From an uncultured Clostridium sp. (GTDB lineage: Bacteria; Bacillota; Clostridia; Lachnospirales; Lachnospiraceae), in assembly GCA_945946715.1 (NCBI GenBank), contig CAMEWU010000028.1:1-15825 (forward strand): a stretch of 15,825 bases of DNA. Direction: 5' to 3'. A model generated the notes under the pieces. It had not been told where the DNA came from, made no database searches, and saw only the letters and a list, made by a program, of their open reading frames with translations. The position numbers were made by a program, and so were the translations under genes. The stretch's first letter is position 1. Each line of letters starts with the position of its first letter. Below, piece after piece: positions 1 through 7,485 of the stretch.

Positions 1-1024
1 GGCAAAAATAGGCTCTATTGTAGCCATTTCCGGTATTGCAGATATTCATATTGGTGATACCCTGTGTTCGCCGGAAGCACCGGAACCAATTCCGTTCCAG
101 AAGATTTCAGAACCTACAATTTCTATGCATTTTCTTGTAAATGATTCACCGTTAGCCGGTAAAGAAGGTAAGTTTGTAACTTCCCGCCATTTGCGTGACC
201 GGTTATTCCGGGAATTGAATACAGATGTTAGTTTGCGGGTAGAAGAAACCGATACCACAGAAGCTTATAAAGTATCCGGACGTGGAGAGCTGCATCTGTC
301 TGTATTGATTGAGAATATGCGTCGGGAAGGATTTGAATTTGCAGTTAGTAAGGCAGAGGTTATTTATAAAGAAGATGAACGTGGTAAGAAGTTAGAACCA
401 ATGGAGATAGCAGTAATAGATGTGCCGGAAGAATTTTCAGGGACTGTTATTAACATGCTGACCCAGCGGAAAGGAGAATTGCAGGGAATGGCACCAATGT
501 CCGATGGTAATGTTCGTTTGGAATTCAATATTCCATCCAGGGGATTAATCGGATTCCGAAATGATTTTCTGACATCTACCAAGGGCACAGGTGTAATTAA
601 CACAGTATTTGATGGTTATGGACCATATAAGGGAGATATTCAGTATCGGACACAGGGTTCCCTGATTGCCTATGAAAGTGGAACCAGTATCACCTATGGC
701 TTATTTAATGCACAGGAACGAGGAACCTTGTTTATCGGACCGGGCGAGGCTGTATATGGTGGTATGGTAGTAGGACAGAATGGTAAGACCGATGATATTG
801 AAGTAAATGTTTGTAAGACCAAGCATTTAACCAATACCCGTTCCTCTGGTTCGGATGATGCATTAAAATTAGTGCCGCCAAGAATTTTGAGTCTGGAGCA
901 GGCACTGGAATTCATTGATACAGATGAATTGTTGGAAATAACGCCAAAGAGTCTTCGGATTCGAAAGAAGATATTAGATCCGACGCTTCGTATGCGTGCA
1001 AAACGGAATGCACAGACAAAATAG
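1..1024 (+). CDS. typA: Ribosome-associated GTPase TypA/BipA, 3' part (5' end outside window)
   Basis: TypA/BipA is a translational GTPase of the EF-G type that binds the ribosome and supports growth under stress and low temperature (family knowledge). The open frame runs in from base 2, so about 340 C-terminal residues are visible; the GTPase domain and the start of the beta-barrel domain lie upstream of the window. What is seen: the end of domain II, the domain III entry (ISEPTISMHF), the GRGELHLSVLIENMRREGFE block of domain III, the EF-G domain V-like block (EPMEIAVIDVPEEFSGTVI), then the BipA-specific C-terminal domain (SGTSITYGLFNAQERG, KTKHLTNTRSSGSDDA and the LEITPKSLRIRKKILD end). No frameshift is visible. 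It ends just before a two-way terminator and converges on hslO. The first ATG visible in frame, at 125, is internal and is not the start. Confidence 0.97.
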   Translation, partial: AKIGSIVAISGIADIHIGDTLCSPEAPEPIPFQKISEPTISMHFLVNDSPLAGKEGKFVTSRHLRDRLFRELNTDVSLRVEETDTTEAYKVSGRGELHLSVLIENMRREGFEFAVSKAEVIYKEDERGKKLEPMEIAVIDVPEEFSGTVINMLTQRKGELQGMAPMSDGNVRLEFNIPSRGLIGFRNDFLTSTKGTGVINTVFDGYGPYKGDIQYRTQGSLIAYESGTSITYGLFNAQERGTLFIGPGEAVYGGMVVGQNGKTDDIEVNVCKTKHLTNTRSSGSDDALKLVPPRILSLEQALEFIDTDELLEITPKSLRIRKKILDPTLRMRAKRNAQTK

Positions 1025-1044
1025 AATAAGTAAGAAGTAAAAAC

Positions 1045-1076
1045 ATGCCGGAAATCCCAAATTGGAATTCCGGCAT
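1045..1076. terminator. Bidirectional intrinsic terminator between typA and hslO
   Basis: A perfect 9-bp stem (ATGCCGGAA at 1045-1053 with TTCCGGCAT at 1068-1076) has a 14-nt loop that can pair further through TCC/GGA. On the plus strand it is followed by a T-rich run (ACTTTTTCTTTATT). On the minus strand the tail is GTTTTTACTT. It sits between the stop codons of two convergent genes and can serve both. Confidence 0.85.
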
Positions 1077-1085
1077 ACTTTTTCT

Positions 1086-1958
1086 TTATTCCTTGAGCAT
1101 AGATTTTAAATCTTCGATATTGAAGTTGTAATGCTTGCCACAGAAATGGCAGTTAACCTCTATTGGTTTGTTATCTGCAATCATTTCTTTGATTTCTTTC
1201 CGACCAATACTCATAACAGCCTGATAAACTCGTTCTCTGGAACAGTCACAGTGATAACCGGTAGGAATCTGATCCATAATTGATACATCATAGCCTTCAA
1301 ACAGCTTTCTCATCATATCTTCCGGAGTCATTCCCTGATCCAAGAGACTGGTAATAGAAGAAAAATCCTTTAACCGTTCTTCCAACGCAGTGATTAATTC
1401 TTCATCGGCAAATGGCATCAGTTGGATGATAAAACCTCCTGCCTGTTTCACTGTATTGTTCTTTTCCATTAATACGCCTAAGGCTACCGAACTTGGAACC
1501 TGTTCGCTGGTGGCAAAGTAGTAAGTTAAATCTTCTGCAATTTCGCCGGAAACCAGATGGGTTTGACCTATATAAGGTTCTTTTAATCCAATGTCTTTTA
1601 TGACACTTAATACACCAAGGTCTAAGGCCTTTGCAACATCCAGCTTGCCTTTGCTATTGGCAGGCAGAATGACATTGGGATTCGTAACGTAACCTTTCAC
1701 ATTAGCAGCACCATCTGCGGTAACAATCAGACCTTCAATGGGACCGGAGCACTTGATTTGCAATGTGGTTAAATCTGTATCACATTTGCTCATACTTCCC
1801 ATCATGGCACCGGCTGTCAGCAGACGGCCTAAGGCAGCGGTGGCTACCGGACTGGTATTGTGAATAGTACGGGCTGTTTCTACCATGTTCTTTGTTGTTG
1901 CTGCGAAAAAGCGGACCTGATTATTGGCGGCAGTTCCGCGGATAATATAATCTGACAT
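1086..1958 (-). CDS. hslO: Redox-regulated molecular chaperone Hsp33
   Basis: Hsp33 is a cytosolic holdase chaperone activated by oxidation together with unfolding: a zinc-binding cysteine cluster forms disulfides and exposes a client-binding surface (family knowledge). The 290-residue product has the usual length and begins MSDYIIRGTAANNQVRFFAA, a typical Hsp33 N-terminus. The redox switch is intact: CxC at residues 237/239 (CDC) and CxxC at 270/273 (CHFC), separated by 30 residues. The start is supported by AAGGA (1970-1966) seven bases upstream. Only 18 bases separate it from the methyltransferase gene upstream, so it is very probably transcribed from that gene's consensus promoter. It ends at the terminator shared with typA. 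Confidence 0.97.
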   Translation of the reverse strand: MSDYIIRGTAANNQVRFFAATTKNMVETARTIHNTSPVATAALGRLLTAGAMMGSMSKCDTDLTTLQIKCSGPIEGLIVTADGAANVKGYVTNPNVILPANSKGKLDVAKALDLGVLSVIKDIGLKEPYIGQTHLVSGEIAEDLTYYFATSEQVPSSVALGVLMEKNNTVKQAGGFIIQLMPFADEELITALEERLKDFSSITSLLDQGMTPEDMMRKLFEGYDVSIMDQIPTGYHCDCSRERVYQAVMSIGRKEIKEMIADNKPIEVNCHFCGKHYNFNIEDLKSMLKE

Positions 1959-1976
1959 ACAATTTTCCTTTCCTGT

Positions 1977-2729
1977 CTATTTTCCGTGTTCCCTTGCTAT
2001 TACATGAATACGGGTGCTTTTCTGATGGGGTGGCTCCATGGATAATTCATCATAGGCACTCTCAAAAACCAGTCCGGACTGGTTGATAAGGTGTTTAATT
2101 TCTTCCAGTGTATAAGCACGTTGAAAGTGCTCCTCCTGAAACTTACGATATAGTCCATTGTCCTCCTGAACAAAAATGCTTAAAGAGTATTCGTTTAGTA
2201 AAGATTCTTCATCATAATAATTATCCCAGATAAAACTCATGGATTCCCGGTCTTCTGCAATTGTGTTTTCTCCTAAAACGTCAGCATAATAATACCGTGT
2301 ATGAAAATCAAAAATAAAATACCCACCGGGATCCAGATAATTATTTACCAGTCGAAATATCTGTAATAAATCATCAGGGCTGGTAATATAGTTTAAGCTG
2401 TCACAAAAACTGATAATTCCCCGAACGGTTCCATATAGTTCAAATTCCCGCATATCCTGAAGCAGGTACAGAATATCATGCCCGGATTTTGTTTTCTTTT
2501 CCTGTGCAAGCTCCAGCATATCCGGTGAATTATCGATGCCAATCATATCATAACCGGCATTTGCAAGTAACTCTGTAAGAGTTCCTGTTCCACATCCTAA
2601 TTCTGCAATTAAGCCATTGTGAATACCATGATTTTTTAATAAACTGCAAAGATATTGGCAACCTTCATTGTATGGAACATTATCCATGAAGGCATCATAA
2701 ACCTGTGCAAAGCTGGTATATGCATTCAT
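1977..2729 (-). CDS. Class I SAM-dependent methyltransferase, YqeM-like
   Basis: A 250-residue protein with a Rossmann-type methyltransferase core. Motif I is ELGCGTGT at residues 43-50, and the acidic residue that binds the SAM ribose is D66 in MIGIDNSPDMLELA. The N-terminus (YTSFAQVYDAFMDNVPYNEG) matches the pattern of the Bacillus YqeM group, uncharacterised small methyltransferases, by my recall of that family. The substrate cannot be read from the sequence. No signal peptide or membrane segment is seen, so it should be cytosolic. It is the first gene of a two-gene operon with hslO. AAAGGAG lies seven bases before the ATG, and a consensus promoter (TTGACA, 18 nt, TATAAT) lies just upstream, which fixes this start. 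Confidence 0.88.
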   Translation of the reverse strand: MNAYTSFAQVYDAFMDNVPYNEGCQYLCSLLKNHGIHNGLIAELGCGTGTLTELLANAGYDMIGIDNSPDMLELAQEKKTKSGHDILYLLQDMREFELYGTVRGIISFCDSLNYITSPDDLLQIFRLVNNYLDPGGYFIFDFHTRYYYADVLGENTIAEDRESMSFIWDNYYDEESLLNEYSLSIFVQEDNGLYRKFQEEHFQRAYTLEEIKHLINQSGLVFESAYDELSMEPPHQKSTRIHVIAREHGK

Positions 2730-2759
2730 TTGGCAACTCCTTTCTCAATAACCAAGAGA

Positions 2760-2789
2760 ATTATAGACCGAGAAAGGAACTTATGTCAA
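2760..2789 (-). promoter_or_regulatory. Consensus sigma-A promoter of the methyltransferase-hslO operon
   Basis: Read on the minus strand: -35 TTGACA (2789-2784), 18-nt spacer, -10 TATAAT (2765-2760), both hexamers perfect. Transcription should begin near 2753, giving a leader of about 25 bases that carries AAAGGAG at 2743-2737. Its -35 box lies only 4 bp from the -35 box of the divergent promoter. Confidence 0.85.
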
Positions 2790-2793
2790 ATAG

Positions 2794-2822
2794 TTGTAGG
2801 AAAAGAAAAGTTGTAGTATAGT
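2794..2822 (+). promoter_or_regulatory. Putative promoter of the acidic-tailed membrane protein gene
   Basis: TTGTAG (2794-2799), a 17-nt spacer, and TATAGT (2817-2822; 5 of 6 consensus matches). The -35 is weak. Transcription would begin near 2829, so the ATG at 2829 would be at the very 5' end of the RNA. This favours the ATG at 2847, which has GAGGAG ten bases upstream. Confidence 0.6.
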
Positions 2823-2846
2823 AAATCAATGAGGAGTGTACATTTC

Positions 2847-3989
2847 ATGAAGATAAAAGACTTAAAACAGGAACGCTTAAACCTGTTATTATTAAAAAAT
2901 ACGATACTAATAGTTATTCCTGCCATAATTGTTTTTGTATTTATTCTGGTGCTTACCCATTTTTATCCTGTTATTTATCAAATGACATGTCATACAGTGC
3001 GTTCGTATGATGAGATTCAGGATTGGTATCAGAAAGAATGTTTTAATGTTCGAATGAGAGTGCCTCAAATACGATATACCGGTTATGATTATTATGAAGA
3101 TGGCAGACAGACTGGAGCGTATTATTATGCTTTTATGGAAGAACAGTGCATGTTTTTTCTTATAAAAACCAAAGACCCGGAACCGGAGATAAATGATGTT
3201 ATGATAAAAGGGAAGCTGTTGGGGAATTCAGCCAATCTGGATGCTATGAAAAATGAGTTTTCCAAAGAGCTGGGTTTAGATTCTGAATCCTTTCAATCCG
3301 TTGTGTATTCTCTGATGATTAGTGAAGTTGATTATCCATATCTGGAAAACTTTTTACTGTGGCTGTTAATAATTATGCCGTATGGTCTGGCAGGATGTAT
3401 CATTGTACTGTCAGTCATCTGGACCATACAGCCTTACCGGCATCCAAGCACAAAAGCACTGGGCAATTTTGGAGACCGGAAACTGGTGTATGAGGAAGTG
3501 AAATCTCAATTAAAATACTGTTTAGTACAGCATGCATATAATTATTATATTACAGATGATTATTTGATTATCAGCAATTGGTTTAAGACGGATTTTATCC
3601 GAATTGATTACATTCGATACATTTCCAGACATATGATTACGAAAATGAATGGAAAAAAGCAGGTATTTCGACTGACCATGTCAAATCCGGAAAAAATGTT
3701 TTATGAAAGGGATTTTCGCTCAGAAGCTTGTACAGATGAAATTATGGAAGCCTTGGTTCGTCTGAATCCAAATATTGACAATCGTACTATGAAGGTATTT
3801 GAATTATCAGAAAAACAAGAAGAAAAGCAAGAACAAAATGTTAAAGTGAAATCTGAAGAGACAGAAGCATCGGAAGAGGCAGAAACATCAAAAGAGGAAG
3901 AAACATCAAAAGAGGAAGAAACATCGGAAGAGACAGAAATATCAAATGAGACAGAATCAGCAAAAGACCAGGGAGCAATAGAAGAATAG
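2847..3989 (+). CDS. Two-helix membrane protein with acidic repeat tail, function unknown
   Basis: I do not recognise this gene with confidence. Starting at ATG 2847 it encodes 380 residues. Two hydrophobic stretches, about residues 18-38 and 169-192, bracket a domain of about 130 residues rich in Tyr and Met. After the second helix comes a domain of about 140 residues (IITDDYLIISNWFKTDFIRI region) that faintly recalls the membrane-linked PH-like domains of YcxB-type proteins; this is a weak impression only. The tail, residues 337-372, is made of six hexapeptides of the type K/E-E-E-E-T-S encoded by 18-bp tandem repeats, followed by a short acidic end. GAGGAG (2831-2836) ten bases upstream supports this start; the in-frame ATG at 2829 has no ribosome binding site and coincides with the predicted transcription start. 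It converges on another membrane protein with an acidic tail. Confidence 0.7.
   Translation: MKIKDLKQERLNLLLLKNTILIVIPAIIVFVFILVLTHFYPVIYQMTCHTVRSYDEIQDWYQKECFNVRMRVPQIRYTGYDYYEDGRQTGAYYYAFMEEQCMFFLIKTKDPEPEINDVMIKGKLLGNSANLDAMKNEFSKELGLDSESFQSVVYSLMISEVDYPYLENFLLWLLIIMPYGLAGCIIVLSVIWTIQPYRHPSTKALGNFGDRKLVYEEVKSQLKYCLVQHAYNYYITDDYLIISNWFKTDFIRIDYIRYISRHMITKMNGKKQVFRLTMSNPEKMFYERDFRSEACTDEIMEALVRLNPNIDNRTMKVFELSEKQEEKQEQNVKVKSEETEASEEAETSKEEETSKEEETSEETEISNETESAKDQGAIEE
3855..3962 (+). repeat. Six 18-bp tandem repeats, in frame, coding for an acidic hexapeptide
   Basis: Units begin at 3855, 3873, 3891, 3909, 3927 and 3945. The two central units differ only in their last base (AAAGAGGAAGAAACATCA/G). 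The outer units are more diverged, consistent with central duplication by slippage. Because the unit is six codons, copy-number changes keep the reading frame and only lengthen or shorten the Glu-rich tail (EETEAS, EEAETS, KEEETS, KEEETS, EETEIS, NETESA). Confidence 0.93.
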
Positions 3990-4026
3990 GAAAAGGAGTC
4001 GATTACTACGTAAACGGCTCCTTTTC
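3990..4026. terminator. Bidirectional intrinsic terminator between two convergent membrane-protein genes
   Basis: A 12-bp stem (GAAAAGGAGTCG at 3990-4001 with CGGCTCCTTTTC at 4015-4026, one G-U pair) and a 13-nt loop. The A and T runs form the stem base, so each strand reads a T-rich end. The plus-strand stop codon at 3987-3989 is directly adjacent; the minus-strand gene stops at 4052. Confidence 0.78.
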
Positions 4027-4051
4027 TAAAAAATATTCAGCTAAGAAGAAA

Positions 4052-4513
4052 TTATAAACTTCCGTCTAAAGAAGCTTCTTCTTCCAATACATCTTCATCT
4101 TCTGAAACATCAGATAATCCTTCGTATTCAAATGGAGTATCTTCTTCCGTGTCTTCTGCAGTTACAGTTTCTTCTGCCTCTTCTGCCGAATCATCCATAG
4201 TCTTGGTTGCTGGTGCTTCTTCGTCTTCGTCTCCGTTGATGCTGATAGAAGTGTAGCCACGGTTTGAGCTATCTTCTTCTGCCTCTGTTGCATCGTCATC
4301 AAAGAAATCCGCATCATCAAAGAAATCATCATCTTTTGCTCCAAGAATTTTTTCGTTGATGAAAGCTTTTGCTGATTCCAGCTTACTCTTTAAATCAATT
4401 TTTTCGAAGAATTCTTTGATCTTATCTCTGTATACATAACATGCTGTACCAATGGCTGCAATGCCTGCTACAACTGCTACTATTTTTATGATTGTTCCGC
4501 CCTTCTTACTCAA
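4052..4513 (-). CDS. Small membrane-anchored acidic protein, TTG start
   Basis: A 153-residue protein of unknown function, with no family I recognise. It has a short basic N-terminus (MSKKGG), one membrane helix at about residues 8-28, a charged helical stretch to about 60 (YRDKIKEFFEKIDLKSKLES), and then about 90 residues dominated by Asp and Glu. The N-terminal layout recalls YtxH-like small membrane proteins, but the acidic tail is unlike them. The tail contains a short duplication (DFFDDA then DFFDDD). The start is TTG at 4513, supported by AGGAG (4527-4523) nine bases upstream. An ATG at 4520 is out of frame and only two bases from the AGGAG. No lipobox is seen; Cys25 lies inside the membrane helix. 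The acidic part is expected to lie in the cytosol or outside depending on helix orientation, which cannot be decided here. Confidence 0.72.
   Translation of the reverse strand: MSKKGGTIIKIVAVVAGIAAIGTACYVYRDKIKEFFEKIDLKSKLESAKAFINEKILGAKDDDFFDDADFFDDDATEAEEDSSNRGYTSISINGDEDEEAPATKTMDDSAEEAEETVTAEDTEEDTPFEYEGLSDVSEDEDVLEEEASLDGSL
4296..4327. repeat. Short direct repeat, 18-bp period, inside the acidic-protein gene
   Basis: TCATCAAAGAAATC occurs at 4296-4309 and again at 4314-4327, an offset of 18 bp. On the coding (minus) strand it encodes the duplicated Asp-Phe-Phe-Asp-Asp motif. The period equals that of the acidic repeats in the convergent gene. Confidence 0.8.
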
Positions 4514-4559
4514 TTGCCATCTCTCCTTTAATTTTTTGATATTGTTTCACATATTGAAT

Positions 4560-4588
4560 ATTTTAATACGAAACAGGGAAAAAATCAA
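4560..4588 (-). promoter_or_regulatory. Putative promoter of the small acidic membrane protein gene
   Basis: Minus strand: TTGATT (4588-4583), 17-nt spacer, TAAAAT (4565-4560). Matches are 4 of 6 and 5 of 6 to the sigma-A boxes. It predicts a leader of about 40 bases before the TTG start, including the AAAGGAG site. Confidence 0.6.
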
Positions 4589-4679
4589 TTAGAATATAGA
4601 ATAGAATCATTAATTTTATATGAAATTTACTGATTATTGTAAAAAAAGCAGGATTGTGCGTGCATCAGCACGGTTCCTT

Positions 4680-4688
4680 TGATATACT
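4680..4688 (+). promoter_or_regulatory. Putative extended -10 promoter of the peptidase-MutS operon
   Basis: TGATATACT is an extended -10 (TGn followed by TATACT at 4683-4688). No good -35 is found at the right distance. Instead a perfect 5-bp inverted repeat, CGTGC-ATCA-GCACG (4659-4672), occupies that position and could be a regulator site. Transcription from here would give a leader of about 36 bases. Confidence 0.45.
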
Positions 4689-4730
4689 ACTTTTATAAAA
4701 TCAGTAGAAACAGGAAGAGAAGAAAGACTT

Positions 4731-5588
4731 GTGAAGGATATGAAGCTGAATCATAAGCAAAAAAATAATATATTAATGGTTATTTTGTCCATCTCCCTGC
4801 TTGGGCTGCTTGGAGTGTTCATTTATGCCCGTAATTGGGAGAATGTGAACCAGTATTGCCGACAGTGGAGATTAGAACAGCAGGCAAAGCTGGAACAGCG
4901 AAAACAGGAAAAAATACTGGAGTCTACCGTTAATGTGACTGGAATTGTAGAAATGTCTCATAACATGCCGGTACTGACCAGGACAGCGGAAGGTGTGGAT
5001 ATTCTGGAGGTGCCGTTAATTAGTCAGACCGATTGCGGATATCTGACCGGATGCGAACTGGTAAGTGGGGCGATGTTGATGAATTATTATGAGCAGGGTA
5101 TAACGGCACAAGACTTATATGAAGTAATTCCGAAATCAGATAATCCAATAGATGAAAATGGCATTGGAATTAGTCCGAATCAGTACTTCATTGGCAACCC
5201 CCGGTATGCAAATGGATATGGTTGTTATGCAGAACCTTTGCTACAAGCAATGAATCAATTGCTGTCAGAAGGCTGGCATGCTGTAAACATCAGCGGAACA
5301 GATTTAGAAACCATTGAAAGCAATTATTTAATGCAGAAGACCCCTGTAATTATCTGGGCTACATTTCGTATGACGGAACCGGAAATGGGAAAGAGATGGA
5401 TGTTAGAGGATGGAACGGAATTTCAGTGGCTTGCAGGTGAACATTGTCTGGTACTGGTTGGGTCAGATGAAAACTACTATTATTTTAATGACCCGGATCA
5501 TCCGGGAGAAGTGATTGGCTATGAGAGGGATTTAGTTGAACTTCGATACGAACAGTTGGGAAAACAGGCAATTATCATTTCCCGTTAG
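4731..5588 (+). CDS. Membrane-anchored C39-like family cysteine peptidase
   Basis: A 285-residue protein with one N-terminal membrane helix (about residues 13-32), a Gln/Lys/Arg-rich coiled stretch (about 35-62), and a C-terminal papain-like domain of the Peptidase_C39_2 type. The nucleophile region reads VPLISQTDCGYLTGCELVSG with Cys108 in the diagnostic TGCE. The histidine is H238 (GEHCLVLVG), and N253/D254 (YYFNDP) fits the third catalytic position, so the triad looks intact. No ABC-transporter domains are present, unlike true bacteriocin-processing C39 exporters. The domain is most likely outside the cell, held by the helix, which would be a processing or turnover role on surface or peptidoglycan substrates; that is inference. 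The GTG start at 4731 is tentative: upstream AGGAAGAG and AGAAAG are both imperfectly spaced, and ATG 4740 is the alternative. It precedes the MutS-like gene by 37 bases. Confidence 0.85.
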   Translation: MKDMKLNHKQKNNILMVILSISLLGLLGVFIYARNWENVNQYCRQWRLEQQAKLEQRKQEKILESTVNVTGIVEMSHNMPVLTRTAEGVDILEVPLISQTDCGYLTGCELVSGAMLMNYYEQGITAQDLYEVIPKSDNPIDENGIGISPNQYFIGNPRYANGYGCYAEPLLQAMNQLLSEGWHAVNISGTDLETIESNYLMQKTPVIIWATFRMTEPEMGKRWMLEDGTEFQWLAGEHCLVLVGSDENYYYFNDPDHPGEVIGYERDLVELRYEQLGKQAIIISR

Positions 5589-5625
5589 AATGAAAAGAAG
5601 GAAAGAATAAAAGGAAGAAAAGGGA

Positions 5626-7425
5626 ATGAAGGAAAAAATCGAATCTTATATTGAAGCGTTTCAAACCGCATATACTAAGATAAAACAACGATACGAAAGA
5701 ATCAGTGTATTCCGTCTGATTGCCTTTTTGATTGGAATAGCCGGTGCATTGGTAGTAATATTTGCAGACCAATGGTGGGGATGGATACCGGCAGGGGCTG
5801 GAGGTCTGATATTTATTTTTCTGGTGTTTTATCACTCGGAGGTGCAGCTTCATCTGAATACATTGGAACGGTTATTGCAGGTATATCGAAGATATCAGCA
5901 GCGATTGCAGGGGGAATGGAATTCATTTTCGGATACAGGTATAGAGTTTCGGGAGAAAGAAAATACGGTTGCGGATGATTTAGATATATTTGGTGAAAAC
6001 TCTTTGTATCAGTTACTATGTACAGCACATACCCCATATGGAAGACAACGTTTGGCAGAGGTGTTGCAACCGAATAATATTGAAAAACATGTGGAACAAA
6101 TAATAGAACGTCAACAGGCAGTTGCAGAGCTGGCTAATAAAAGTGAGTTTTCTTTGGCATTAGAAGCATCGGCTATGGCGTGTGAAGAGGAGCAACAGGC
6201 AAAATGGAAGAATAGTAAGAAGAAAGAAAGCCAAGAGACGAAAGATGCCGGAGAATCCAAAGCCCCGGCATTGGCACTTCAGATTCTTGGCTGGTGTTAT
6301 CCGACGATTATGCTGATTGTTACAATCGGGACGTTACTGCATTGGTGGAATGCGGGTGTTCTGACTGGATTGTTTTTGATTGGGTTATTGTTTTCGTTTT
6401 TAATTAGCGGATATTGTCAAAAGAAAATAGAACAAGTCATTCCATATGTATCTTCTATGGAAGCATATCTCTACATGATGGATGCAGTTGCTGTTCAGGA
6501 CTTTGAAACTTCCTATTTAAAACAATTGCAGGGGAAACTGACAGGGCAGGAGACCGGACAGTCATTGCTTCAGGGAATGAAAAAGCTGGAACGGATTCTC
6601 AATGGGTATCAGCTTCGGTTTAATCCGATTCTTCACTGGCTGTTAAGTGGTATCTGCCTATATGATATTCATTTGGTCATTGCAGCAGGAAAGTGGGAGA
6701 AAAAATATGGAGATAGAATGCAGGAAGGCATACGGGCACTTGGGGAGATAGAAATGTTGTCCAGCCTGGCTGTAATGGATCGGATACGTAAGGTAACATA
6801 TCCGAAACTGGTTGCCGGAGGTTCACCGGAAATCTTTATGGAACAGGTGACTCATCCATTGCTTCCGGAGCAGACAGCAGTAGGAAATACAATCTCTTTA
6901 AAAGGAGAAACAGTTGTCATAACCGGTTCTAATATGTCCGGTAAAACTACATTTTTAAGAACGGTTGGTATTAATTTAGTACTTGCTTATGCGGGAGCAC
7001 CGGTATGTGCAGATTCTTGTATGGTTTCCTGTATGCAGTTATTTACGTCAATGCGGGTGGTGGATGATGTACAACAAGGTATTTCAACTTTTTATGCTGA
7101 GATTTTGCGGATTAAAGGAATGGTGGAATATGGGAAGACGGGCTTGCCTATGATTTGTCTGATTGATGAGATTTTTAGAGGAACGAATTCTGCAGACCGT
7201 ATTGTGGGAGCAGAGACGGTTATTCGGAAATTGTCAAACCCATCTGCAATTGTTATGGTATCGACCCATGATTTTGAATTATGTAGTCTGGCAAAAAATT
7301 ACCATTTTGAAGAATATTATGAGAATGACCAGATTCGGTTTGACTATTCCTTACGGGAAGGAAAATGTACAACTACCAATGCATTGTTTCTCTTAAAAAT
7401 GGCAGGTTTGACAGAAGAACAATAA
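5626..7425 (+). CDS. Membrane-embedded MutS-family ATPase
   Basis: A 599-residue protein whose C-terminal third is a MutS-type ABC ATPase: Walker A TGSNMSGKTT (433-442), the serine-containing STFYAEILRI signature, Walker B with catalytic glutamate LIDE (512-515) followed by FRGTNSADR, and the switch histidine STHD (546-549). The mismatch-reading N-terminal domain of MutS is absent. In its place are hydrophobic segments, two near residues 29-70 and two near 219-264, which predict a protein held in the membrane by its N-terminal half, with the MutS lever/core-like helices between about 265 and 420. This kind of MutS relative is known in Firmicutes but its role is not, as far as I know; canonical mismatch repair is unlikely. 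AAGGA (5611-5615), spaced ten bases, supports the start. It is probably co-transcribed with the C39-like peptidase. No clear terminator follows. Confidence 0.88.
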   Translation: MKEKIESYIEAFQTAYTKIKQRYERISVFRLIAFLIGIAGALVVIFADQWWGWIPAGAGGLIFIFLVFYHSEVQLHLNTLERLLQVYRRYQQRLQGEWNSFSDTGIEFREKENTVADDLDIFGENSLYQLLCTAHTPYGRQRLAEVLQPNNIEKHVEQIIERQQAVAELANKSEFSLALEASAMACEEEQQAKWKNSKKKESQETKDAGESKAPALALQILGWCYPTIMLIVTIGTLLHWWNAGVLTGLFLIGLLFSFLISGYCQKKIEQVIPYVSSMEAYLYMMDAVAVQDFETSYLKQLQGKLTGQETGQSLLQGMKKLERILNGYQLRFNPILHWLLSGICLYDIHLVIAAGKWEKKYGDRMQEGIRALGEIEMLSSLAVMDRIRKVTYPKLVAGGSPEIFMEQVTHPLLPEQTAVGNTISLKGETVVITGSNMSGKTTFLRTVGINLVLAYAGAPVCADSCMVSCMQLFTSMRVVDDVQQGISTFYAEILRIKGMVEYGKTGLPMICLIDEIFRGTNSADRIVGAETVIRKLSNPSAIVMVSTHDFELCSLAKNYHFEEYYENDQIRFDYSLREGKCTTTNALFLLKMAGLTEEQ

Positions 7426-7485
7426 TTCTGTACAAAATGCACAAAGATAATTAGGAAAAAACCACGAAATCACATAGATTCTGTA

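Noticed and set aside
3855..3962. CRISPR-like array
   Set aside because: Repeats are contiguous 18-mers without spacers and are in frame with an acidic protein tail.
5626..7425. Canonical mismatch-repair MutS
   Set aside because: It has only 599 residues, no N-terminal mismatch-binding domain with the Phe-x-Glu motif, and several membrane-type hydrophobic segments.
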